Assembly: GCA_021018815.1 (NCBI GenBank) | Contig: JAITYX010000053.1 | Coordinates: forward strand, 3,048,001-3,112,000 | DNA from: Talinum fruticosum | Taxonomy: Eukaryota; Streptophyta; Magnoliopsida; Caryophyllales; Talinaceae | DNA length: 64,000 nucleotides | Direction of reading: 5' to 3' | Shown: positions 11,501 to 22,067 of the stretch, in pieces | Position numbering within the stretch: the stretch's first letter is position 1 | Layout of the letters: the number at the start of each line of letters is the position of its first letter | Position numbers and translations under genes: made by a program | Notes under the pieces: model-generated | Seen by the model: the letters and a program-made list of their open reading frames with translations, nothing else | The model's database searches: none | Told to the model about the DNA's origin: nothing

Positions 11501-12095
11501 GAGAAGAAAATGAAAATGTAGAAGAAAGAGATGAGAGCAGATTGTAACTTACGAGAGAGAGAGAGAGCTTCTTCGATGCTTGCAGACGATCAAGAGTGAT
11601 CTGTTCACGTAGTAATCTTCTGCGAGAAGTTTCTTTTGAGAGAGATGGAGTTTAGAATACCGAGATGAAGATGGATAGACGTTATTTATAGAAAATAAGC
11701 ACGCCCGTCAACTATCCGTTAAGTATAACTCCGTTCGACTCGGCTTGTCCATCAGTCACCAAAGACCGGTGTGACGGTTCTCTTCAACGGTTGAGATAGC
11801 AGCGGTTAGAAATCCACGGCTAAGATCCGATCGCAGCGTTCGAGAGAGAGAGAGAAAAAGATTTTGAAAATATAATCCGAAACTCTCCACTGTTCTAGAG
11901 ATAGTTTCGAGAAAATTTGATGTCCAAATTTTTCTACGTCCGAGTTTGACTCGAAAGGTTTCGAGTGACTCGAAAGGTTTCGAGTGACTCGAAATACGAA
12001 ATAACTATCAGCCCATATCACTAAATCAATCGAACTAATTGTTATTAACGGAGAAAGCACATAGCACGTAATTACGCAACAGAGATAGTACGGAA

Positions 12096-15000
12096 TTAAG
12101 CATTTAACATACCAAGCTCATTCCGAATAAAACAAAACTGATCATCACCAAGAGGCTTAGTAAAGATATCAGCTAATTGAAGATTAGTAGGAATGAACTC
12201 AAGTGAAATATCACCCTTTTCCGAGTGATCACGTAAGAAGTGATACCGACCTCAATATGCTTTGTTTTTGAGTGCTTGGACAGGATTCTTAGTGATACTG
12301 ATTGCGCTTTGGTTGTCACACTTGATTGGAACCGAGTTGAGAAATAGTCCAAGATCCTTCAAGTGTTGTTTTATCCAAAGAATCTGAGCGCAACAAGCTC
12401 CAGCGGCAATATATTCAGCTTCCGCAGTCGATAGAGCTACCGAGTTCCGCTTCTTTGAGTGCCAAGATATTAGGGATTGACCCGAAATTGGCAAGCTCCG
12501 GATGTGCTCTTTCGATCAACTTTGTATCCTGCGTAGTCCGTGATCCGAGTACCCGGTCGAGTCGGTTCCGAGTCTCGGGAATACCATATACCTAAATTCC
12601 GAGTACTGCAAGATATCTAAATATTCTCTTCACCGCGAGTGAGATGTGATTCTTTTGGATTAGCTTGAAATCTTGCGCATAAACAAACACTCGAACATTA
12701 TATCTGGCTTGCTTGAAGTAAGATATAGCAAAGATCCAATCATACCTCGATAGATTTTCGATCTATTGCTTTACCTTTGTCATCCGAGTCAAGCTTTATA
12801 CTGCTCGCTCATAGGGGTTGATGCGTGCTTTGCATCTTGAAGTTTGTATTTCTTTAACAGTTCCTTGGTGTACTTTGATTGATGAACAAAGATTCCATCT
12901 TTGTCTTGTTTGATTTGCAACCCAAGGAAGAAATTGAGTTCTCCCATCATACTCATTTGGAATTCTTGACTCATCAACTCGGAAAATTCTCAGCACGTAA
13001 ATTCATTAGTAGCACCGAAAATAATATCATCAACATAAATTTGAACAATAAGGAAATCTTTCCCTTTGGTCTTTATGAAGAGAGTCTTGTCGATATGACC
13101 TCTTTTGAAATCATTTTGAACCAAGAAGCTACTCAGTCTTTCATACCAAGCTCGAGGTGCTTGCTTAAGACCATAGAGAGCCTTTTGAAGTTTGAAAACG
13201 TGATTTGGAAATTCCGAGTTTTCAAAACCAGGAGGCTGCTCGACATAAACTTCTTCTTCAATAAAACCATTGAGAAAAGCACTCTTAACATCCATTTGAT
13301 ATAATTTAATATGCATGCTTGGATGCAAATGCCAATAGTATTCTAATGGCCTCAATTCAGCTACTTGGTGCAAAGGTTTCCCTACAATCAATTCCTTCTT
13401 CTTGATTATATCCTTGAGCCACAAGTCTAGCCTTGTTTCGACTACCACTCCACCCTCATCCAATTTGTTTTTGAAAACCCATTTGGTTCCTATAACTGGG
13501 TTGTCGGAAGGTCGGTTGGTCGAGTCCGGACTTGGTTTCTCTCGAATTGATTAAGTTCTTCTTGCATGGCCTCTACCCATTCAGGTTCATTAAGGGCCTC
13601 TAGTGCATTTGATCTTCAGAGGCTAGTTCCGAGTGATCCTCTTCATTAACTTGTTCGTTACGAGCGATCTCTTGAACCTGTCTCATTTTGAGTTTCCTCG
13701 TTCGAGTGACTTCATTCCGAGCAAGTTAGGTCCGAGTCTTTGTAGACTCAACTTCGTCATCATCCTTTCGAGCTTCGGTTCCGAGTATGAAGACTCACTT
13801 GGTTTCTCCTGTTTGAGCTCATCAAATACTACGTGGATGCTTTCTTCCACTTTGTTAGTACGATTATTGAAGATGCAATAAGCTTTGCTATGAGAGGAGT
13901 AACCTAGAAAAATACCTTCGTCCGACCGAGCATCAAACTTGGTCAGATGATCCTTACCATTGTTGTGAACGAAGCACTTACATCCGAATGGTCCGAAATA
14001 GGAGATATTTGGCTTCTTCCCTTTTAGAGCTCATAGGGTGTTTTCTTCAGAATGGGTCCGATGAGGCATCTATTTAGAGTGTAGTTGGCTGTGTTTATCG
14101 CCTCTGCCCGTAAATAGTAAGGCAAGTTGTGTTCAATCATCATCGTCCTTGCTATTTCTTCAAGGGTTATGTTCTTTCTCTCTACTACTCCATTCTCGTT
14201 GAGGAGTTCTGGGTGCTGAGAAGTTGTGAGAGATTCCATTTTTGTCACAAAACTCCGAGAATTCCGAGTAATCGAACTCCCTTCCATGCTCGGTTCGAAT
14301 CCTCCGGATCCGAGTCCGAGACTCTACTTGAATCTTTCTGCAAAGCTTGCTGAACTCCTTGAAGGCTTCATTTTTGTGCTTAAGAAAACACACCCAGGTA
14401 AATCGTGAAAAATCATCAATAATGACAAGTATGTAAGATTTACCTCCGAGACTCTTCACAGGGATTTCACCACATAAGTCCATATGTAGTAATTCAAGTA
14501 CTTTGGATGTGGAAACTGTCTTTAGAGATTTGAATGAGGATCCGACTTGTTTCCCTCCGGTGCATGCTTCACAAACTTTGTCTTTCTCAAAAACACAGTT
14601 AGGTAAACCCCTAACTAAACCATTAGATGCCAATTTCTTGATAGTATGCATGCTAATATGGCCTAATCTACGATGCCAAGTCCAAGAGTCATCATGGAGA
14701 GATGCCTTTAAACAAGATAAGTTCTGACTTGGGTCGAAAGAGGGATGATGTATGTATTACCCGATCTCTTACCCGAAAGCTTGATCTCTATGGTAGAGAC
14801 ATCGGAAATAGTGCAATTGGTCCGAGTGAATCTTACCTCTTGACCTTTGTCACATAGTTGAGAGATGCTCGAGCAGATTATATTTCAATCCTTGACAAGA
14901 TATACTTGGACTAACCAGATTGCTTCCTTTTCCAATCTTGCCAATCCCCACGATCTTGCCCTTGCTATCATCTCCAAATGTGACTTTTCCTCCTTTATGT

Positions 15001-15250
15001 CCTGTTCAACTCGTAAAAGAGTCCCGCATCTCCCGACATATGGCGTGAACATCCACTGTCAAGATACCAGTGTCCTTTTGATCTCTTCCGAGTGACCTGC
15101 AAAACAAAGAGAATCTAACCCTTCTCACTTCCTCTAACGAACCCAAGTAACATTCTTTACTCGTGGTCCTTTTCGAGGAAGAAGGTGTTTTGGAACCCGA
15201 TTTGAATGACTTTGGGTTTTATCTCGATTCTGAGTCTTCCTCTCGAGAAC
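12096..15250 (-). pseudogene. pol of SIRE element 2 (protease, integrase, RT, RNase H)
   Basis: Right to left: protease site DSGCSRHMSGDAG near 15010-15065; pre-integrase finger and integrase at 14160-14651 (CEACTGGKQVGSSF, HMDLCGE, NFSAPRTPQ); integrase continuation at 14024-14287 (LLNENGVVERKN). RT lies at 12990-13463, with MDVKSAFLNGF, ALYGLKQAPRAWYERL and the catalytic YVDDIIFGATN near 13010-13040. The RT thumb segment is at 12789-12977 (GELNFFLGLQIKQ) and RNase H at 12252-12494 (ALSTAEAEYIAA). The frame ends with a TAA at 12096-12098. Several frameshifts, including one just before MDVKSAF, make it non-functional. The domain order integrase before RT is diagnostic of copia. Confidence 0.9.
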
Positions 15251-16601
15251 CGAGTCCGTGTCTCTTTCTTTTGAAAACCTTTCCTTTTGAAACAGGAGAG
15301 TATGGTTTCTTTTTGTAAACAGCTTCGGGCTTAGTCCTTCTTTCATTTCGGTGAATGGGACCTTGCTCGGCTTTCCCGAACTTCACGGTTCTGAGTCATT
15401 TTTGAACAGCTTCCGAGTAGGAATTTGATTCCTCTTCTCCGTTGAAACCAAGACCTTCTTTTCGAAAGGAGACACATTGTGATCCTAAGAGCATGTCAAG
15501 GTTTTTCCGACCTTGAGTAAATTTTAAAATCGGATCTTGAGACTCGGTGAGCTTCTGTTTTAGTTGCTCGTTTTCTTTCCTGAGTACCTCGGACTCGGTC
15601 TCATTAGTTTGAGCACTAGTCTTGAGTTCTCTCGAGTGTGAGTCTCGGTTTTTCCAATTCGTTTTTCAAAGAATTGCTCTCGGATGAAATTGACTCAAGT
15701 TGTTCTTTGAAATGAGAAGAATCGAATTGGACTTTTCTTCCAAAGTAAAAATGTATTTTGCTAAATCAACTTTGGAGAACTTGAGGAAGTAATTTATTAC
15801 CTCTTGAGGATCGGTTTCCTCATTGTTCGAGTCCGAGTCCGACTCTCTTTCAGCTTCCGAGTCGAGATTGCCATCAAACACTTTGAGTCATTTGAGTCCT
15901 CGTCATCTTCCGATGAGTCCTCATCGCTCCATGTTGCCATCATGGCCTTTTTCTTCTTCCTGTCCCTTTTCCGTTTTGGACAGTCCTTGACTATGTGGTC
16001 TTTGCTCGCCACATTCAAAACATCCGGAATTCTTAGATAAGGATAACTTTGAAGGAGAAGAAAACTTACCTTTTCTATCTCTCTTATCTTTCTTGTAGAA
16101 TTCTTCTTTTGGCCTTTTGTCCCATCTTTTGTGCTTCATCATTCTCTTGAAGCCTCTTGCAATGAGTGCCATAGGATCGTCTTCCGAGTCGAAGAGCTCG
16201 GATTTGCTTCCTTGGATTCTCGAGGCTTTAAGTGCAATGTTCTTTTTGGTACTACCCTCAGCATCCTCCTCCTTTAGATGGATTTCATGTGTTAGAAGCT
16301 TTCCAATGAGCTCGTCCGGCTTTAAGAGTGAGAGGTTTTGAGCTTCCTCTATGGCGGTCACTTTGGGACCCCATCTCTTCTTGGGTAGGCTTCTAAGAAT
16401 CTTCCGGCACATTTCTTCGTGGGAGATCTTCTTTCCCGAGTGATTTGAGATTGTTTGTAATCTCGGTAAACCGAATGAACATCCGAGTGATGTTCTCCTC
16501 GCGCTCCATCTTGAAAAGCTCATATTTGTAAAGATATTGACTTATCTTCGCTTGTCCGACCTGGCTTGTGCCTTTATAAGTGTCGACCCGGCTTGTGCCT
16601 T
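15250..16601 (-). pseudogene. gag of SIRE element 2, N-terminus lost
   Basis: The 15921-16523 frame carries the core segment GPKVTAIEEAQNLSLLKPDE, then a Lys-rich linker and the first half of the zinc knuckle (CFECGEQ). The second half (HIVKDCPKRKRDRKKKK) is in another frame (15797-16018) because of one extra base between the two halves. The acidic/coiled C-terminal part lies at 15666-15881. The N-terminal half of gag is missing: at 16588 the sequence jumps to a short copied piece of gag and then into the LTR. Gag alone could not form a normal knuckle without frameshifting. Confidence 0.85.
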
Positions 16602-18019
16602 CGAAAGCAATGAATCGAAAGAACAAGATCGGTAAGACTGTCCGAGTCTAGAATGAACTCGGAAAGATAACACTTAGATTTTACGTGGAAACCCTCCCGG
16701 GGCAGAAAACCACGGGCCGTGTCAATCTAGACACGAAGTCAAATCCACTATTTTGAGTCCACAAAATACCGTGAACTGACCGAACCCGAGTTGCTCCCTT
16801 AGACAACTCTATACAAGTTTTCCTAGACTCGGAAATTCCCTTATCCGATCTAGTACTTCCTAGCCGAGATTACCCTTACAGCTAGGGACAACTAAGCTGA
16901 GTTAACCCTTACAGCTTAGTCAAAGGACCTTACAAAGAATGTAAGAAAGAGTTTGTAATCGAGTACAAGACCTTACAACTCGAAAGTAATGAATTACAGA
17001 GTGGGAGTTGTAAGTAGAAGATTGAAGGTAAATACAATGACTTTTCTCAAGTATGTGTATTAACAATAGATTCGGCTATCTTCGGGTCTTGTGAGGTGGC
17101 TTCAATTTATAGGTAACCAGGCAGAGTAGCCGTTATCTTCATCTCGCTGACCGAGAGTCTTTTGTGACCGTTGATAAAAGCTTTACGAGTCACTCGGAAA
17201 GTATCCGTTATAATGTGAACGTTGGACAACGGTTTATCTCTCTTGGAAGTCCCAAAACCATTGGCAATGTCTTGAAAGATAAGGTGGAAACCACCGTTAA
17301 GCTTAGCGTTTCGGTTTTCTATATTTGGAAACAGACAACTTCCGACACAATCTTCCGGGACTCGAAGCGGGGAAAGTGAAAAGCCATGTCTGCTGGTGAT
17401 TTGACGTTACGAGCCGACTACTTTTGTGGTTTGAAAAAGGTGTATCCTCGAATGAATAACCTACAAAAGTAAATCAATTCTGGTTCTCAAAGTATAAAAT
17501 ACTTTGGTCCAAAGTTAGACACGAGATAATGAAATAATTATGATAATTAAGCAACCGATTATCCGAGTCGAAATGAAATGGAATTTTACGAGTCCAATAT
17601 CCATGATACTCGGAATTCCATCCGACTTAGTCTAAGCGATATAACAAGTTCCATAAAGAATATTAGAGTGAGACAACTTGATATAGACTAAGTGTGAAAC
17701 AAACTAAAGATATTGACTCCAACGAAAATAGAGCTTGTAATCGAAAGTAAGATTCCGAGTGAGAAAAAGACGAGACACTAGTCCGCGATAAATCCGAGTG
17801 AAGATGGACTCGGAACAAAGAACCACTTTTCGAGTCTCAAACAGATAAGCAATAAATGTAATAAGTGAAAGTCGTATCACTCGGAAAAGATACTATTTTA
17901 CTAAAAGAAATTTCTGCGATACCCAGAATGCCTTGGAATCAAAACTCTAAAAGCATGGGATTGTTATACCGACTCGTTTAGTGCAACTCGAAATGCATTG
18001 AGAAATGTCCGAGTCTTCA
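16602..18019 (-). repeat. 5' LTR remnant of SIRE element 2
   Basis: 1418 bases, matching the 3' LTR from its base 140 onward; the terminal part and the primer-binding site are gone. It keeps the 200-base segment deleted in the 3' LTR, including a degraded TATA (TATAAATT on the minus strand near 17105). It ends exactly at GAGTCTTCA, followed by the TSD TTTAT. Confidence 0.88.
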
Positions 18020-18024
18020 TTTAT

Positions 18025-18762
18025 TAATACACTACTCAAACTAATAATGACCATCTTCGGATGGGCTGAACGAAAACATTTGTCCCTATGTTTCGTACCT
18101 TCGCCCCGAATCCAATTCTCGGTTCAAAACCGATGGAGTCATCTTTTAGTCTCTTCTTGTCTTAGTTTTCTCATACTAATATTGGAAGAGAAAATTTTGT
18201 TTTTGTTAGTTTTTCTTCCTTAAAACCGACTGGCGACTCCTTTGTTTTATGCTTTTCTTCGCAAATTCGCATCTTGGTGCTTTTTGGTTGCAGGAAAAAT
18301 GACATCCGGATCTGGATATGCCCACAGGGCGAGAGCGAGGCTGGTGCCTCCGGCCAACGCCGATCTTCCCCGGTGCGAGGCTATGGCCAACACCATGGGG
18401 TGGTGGTGGCAGCTTTGGTCTAGATTGGTGTTCTCACACCAATTTGGCCCTAAAGCCTCACGGCAGGAACAAAACCCTAATGTTGTTTATTCCTTAATCG
18501 AGAAAACAAAATCCCGAGAATTCTAAAAAAATTTCTAAAATAAAATAATTGATAAAATCGCCAATCAAATCTGTCTCAATCCCGAGAATTCATTTCAATT
18601 TGATTTAATACGATCCGAAAATCCCAATAGAAGGTTCATTCCCACTTTCTCAAATACATTTTCTAAAATCCCTCTTCAAAATCAATCCTTAAAAGAAAAG
18701 AGAGAGGCCCGACATGAGTGGGGAAGCTCGGTGCCCCCCGGGCCGTGGCCGTGATTTCTACA
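18025..18762 (+). repeat. 5' LTR of Tat element, second part
   Basis: Resumes after the SIRE TSD and matches 32235-32856 of the 3' LTR (shared GGAGTCATCTTTTAGTCTC near 18145). It ends TCTACA at 18762. The tract around 18330-18420 is GC-rich and encodes nothing recognisable. Confidence 0.85.
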
Positions 18763-18764
18763 AC

Positions 18765-18781
18765 GGCGACTCCACTGGGGA
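18765..18781 (+). other. Primer-binding site of Tat element
   Basis: GGCGACTCCACTGGGGA begins two bases after the LTR end. This motif directly follows the 5' LTR in many Tat/Ogre-type elements and is read as the tRNA primer site. Exact tRNA identity was not checked. Confidence 0.65.
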
Positions 18782-20050
18782 TAATCATTTATTAAGAGGG
18801 CGAAACTTGAAAATTTGAGTAGTGTGTTTTTAATGATGTGCTTGCATTAGGCATTCCGTATTGAGCAACCTATGAATTAGTTTAAATATTATTTTGGACC
18901 ACTAGGAAAACTTTATTGTACCCACTTGTTTAACCCTTTATGGAGAGAGGCTCCCATTGGTTCCTCGGCGGGCCAAACTAGGCTTGATTTGCCAAGCAAC
19001 TATACCTCCTCTCTCGTAGCAAGCCATCTTGGGCTAAACTTCTTTAGTTCACCGAGAGGCACCGGAATTCTGGTTGGTATCCTTATCCGTGCAACTCATG
19101 GGGGACCAAATTTCGGACTACGTGTCACCATGTATCCGGACTCTTGAACTCTTGGGCCATAGAACTTTTGGACTTTTAGGTTTTCCCTCGGACTTCATTT
19201 GCATGCTTGAATGAGTGTGTTTATTTTAAATTTAATCTTCTGTTTGTGAGCCTTTAGGAATAGGTGAGGAGTGCTTGATTTAGACCCTTGCATGGGTGAA
19301 AATAAAATACTTTAATAAAATTCCTAGAATCGGTCCATTATGTGCATTTAGCCAAAAGTCAAAATACCTTCATCCTAATAGAGTCGATCTTTTGTTTGCA
19401 TTCTTCCGTGTCATTCCAAAATTATCCTTCTAATAGCTTAAATAGTTGCTATTTATGCAAGGGTCTTACAAGAAGCTCCCTTTTTCTTATTGTTCGAGTC
19501 CTTTTTATTTTTCTCGTTGCATTATCACATTTCATCTTGCGTCATCTCATTTTAGGTGAGTCCATTTGCATTAGCCAAATAAAATTATCTCATATTAGAT
19601 GAGTCCAATTACATTCGCCCAAATAAAATCTCATATTAGGTGAGTCCATTTACATTAGCCAAATAAAATCGTCTTATATTAGGTGAGTCCGTTTACATTA
19701 ACCCAAATAAAATCATCTCATATTAGATGAGTCTATTTGCATTAGCTAAATAAAATCATCTCATATTAGGTGAGTCCATTTGCATTAGCCCAAATAAAAT
19801 CATCTCATATTAGATGAGTCTATTTGCATTAGCCAAATAAAATCCTCCCATATTAGATAAGTCCATTTGCATTAGCCAAATAAAATCATTTCATATTAGG
19901 ATGGATAAGTCTGCCATTCTCATTTTGCATTTAGTCCAAAGTTCATCTCAAATAGGAAAATACATTAAGCATTTTCATATTGCATCATCCTTGCATTCTT
20001 TATGTGCATCCAAATAAAAAACATCCTTAGTCTCTTCGGGTCTTGCGCTT
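18782..20050 (+). other. Untranslated leader of Tat element
   Basis: About 1.3 kb between primer site and gag with no frame I can support. It contains the 43-44-bp tandem array described separately. Long leaders, sometimes with an extra open frame, are known in Tat/Ogre elements; no such frame is visible here. Confidence 0.6.
19541..19907 (+). repeat. Tandem array of 43-44-bp units in Tat leader
   Basis: About eight imperfect copies with the core AAATAAAATCATCTCATATT, followed by AG[AG]TGAGTC and TTTGCATTAGCC. Two subtypes (AGATGAGTCT and AGGTGAGTCC) partly alternate, suggesting growth by dimers. There are no unique spacers, so this is a minisatellite, not a CRISPR array. Confidence 0.9.
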
Positions 20051-21950
20051 ATGTCCCTTCCTCCTAAAAGTGGTCTTCTCTCACATGATCCTAAACCTCA
20101 TACTTTGGGCTGCAGAATAGGGAAGTCTACGACAATCGAGTATCATCGTAATCCGAGCTCTAAAAGATTAGAACATCTAGCCAAGGAGTCCCGCACATCG
20201 TCATTTCTTTCAACTCCGCGGTCTACACCAGTGCGACAAGCTTCGGTGCGTACTACACCGTCATAATCCACTCCTTGTTCTAAGAGAGTACTAAAAAGAG
20301 TTCCCTTCAAATGGATCATAATCCCGAACGAGTATCTTAGCCTCGGTATGCTTAATGAGAATATAGCTAAGGTGAAAACTAGGTTAAGTGATAAGGAGGA
20401 ACAGATATCCTCTATATCAAGAGATCTTAAGACCATCATAAGGGCTATGGAGGCTAGTCGGAGAGATGAGGAAGCCGAACGTAGGAGAAGGGAAGAGGCT
20501 GAAGGAGATGAGCGTGTGCAAAGGGAAATGGCTATGGTTATACCACCTCTACCCATCCCATCTTCTCCAAATAATCCTAAACCCGAATCTCCCGAGCTCG
20601 AAACCAAAACTCGGTCTAATTTCCCGTATAGATCAAATAGAATAGATGTTGAGGGAATCAACCATGTTCAACAATCATTATTTCGATCATAAAGGATTCA
20701 CTTCAATTCCTAAGGGTAAACTACCTCCTAAGTTTACCATGCCCGATATTAAGTTCAAAGGTTTCGAGAATATCCATCATCACATACGCAACTTCTTGGG
20801 AGTAACGACTCTTAAGAACATTCCTGAAGACACTTACCACATCATCTTCCCTGGACATTTGATACCGATGTCATGAAGTGGTACGAGCATGGTCGACCCA
20901 TGCGAGGTTGCAAATTGGACAGATTTGTGCAAGGAGTTCCTTCATCAATAATCCTATAACACGGATCTACCTATTACTCTTAGAGACCTGGAATTAATCA
21001 AGCAACATGAGAAGGAGAGCTTCACTGATTTCTTGACCGGATGGAGAGCAAAGGTAGCCCATATGGTTGACCGACCCTCCGAGAAAGATCAAGTCCGTAT
21101 CATCGTGAAGAATCTTCAACCCAATTATAATCGGCACCTCAAATTCTTACCCATGATGAACTTTTCAACCGTTAGAGATGTTAGTTTACTCGATAGAAGA
21201 AGAACTGTCCACCATGACCACAAAAGTCGCAACCGGATATAGAGGTAATTATCATTCCAAATATAAGAAAACCTCCAATGCTGGCAATGCTACTAGGGGT
21301 GCAAATGTTAACGCCCTCAACCGGTATACCGACTACACTCCTATGGATACTACCTATGCTCAAGCCCTTGACCATCTCTTGGAGAAAGGGAAGATAGAAA
21401 TGCCACCTATTAGAGCGGAATCGAAACCGCGAAACAGTCCAAGAATTGGGATGCGAGAAAATTTTACAAATACTATCGTGCACGAGGACATGATACTGAA
21501 CGAGTGTTGGACATTCAAGAACAAACTAGAAGATATGTTTCGAAATGGCCAATTACCCCTACCTAACGCTGCCTAGAAACCGAGTAACAACAAAAACTCT
21601 TTTAGCGGCACCTTAGCCATTTTTACTAAACCCACACCAGGTCGGTGGGATTCTACTATGATTATTCGAGATGTTAATGTGTCACAACCGCTTCTTAATC
21701 TACTGTCATTGGATTCGGAAGTCCAGGGGCTATGGATAAGTGATGAAGAAGATGTCTACGAAACGAGAGATGATGATAACAATAGTGACGACTTCTAGGG
21801 CACACCACCCTTAGAAGAAGACTTTTGGGGAAATACTAAAAACCCTACTATTCAGTTTCTTACTAGGTCAAGACAGCATAACGCGCCCTTGAGTCCACAA
21901 TAGATTCAAGAAGCCCCAAAAGAACCTCGAAGATGTAAAGGAAGACGACC
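20051..21950 (+). pseudogene. gag remnant of Tat element
   Basis: The likely start is the ATG at 20051. A charged coiled-coil segment follows (20348-20692, ASRRDEEAERRRREEAEGDE), then a capsid-like core over 20646-21242 (KFTMPDIKFKGFENIHHHIR, FTDFLTGWRAKVAHM, EKDQVRIIVKNLQPNY). The C-terminal part continues to about 21576 and further in other frames. At least five stops or frameshifts are present. The core is typical of gypsy Retrotrans_gag proteins: it would bind element RNA and form particles. No zinc knuckle is seen, which is common in the Tat group. Confidence 0.78.
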
Positions 21951-22067
21951 CAATCCTTAAGCAACTCCGAAATAAAAAGTCGACATTTCTATATGGCAAT
22001 TAATATCCGCTTCCCGAAACATAAACAAGCTTTGATCGATGCACTCAGTAACATTTAAGTTTCTCCT

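Larger units (their letters stand above)
8069..18019 (-). mobile_element. SIRE-type Ty1/copia element 2, nearly complete
   Basis: Flanked by an exact 5-bp duplication TTTAT (8064-8068 and 18020-18024), with ends TGAAGGTTTGCTC and GAGTCTTCA. In its own direction (right to left): 5' LTR remnant (16602-18019), truncated gag, pol (protease, integrase, RT, RNase H), a 2.6-kb 3' region with a third open-frame remnant, polypurine tracts and 3' LTR (8069-9426). The primer-binding site, the gag N-terminus and about 140 bases of the 5' LTR are deleted at a scrambled junction near 16588. The two LTRs are very similar, so insertion was fairly recent. It sits in the 5' LTR of the Tat element. Confidence 0.93.

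Noticed and set aside
19541..19907. Possible CRISPR array
   Set aside because: Units are directly adjacent with no unique spacers, and the setting is a plant retrotransposon.
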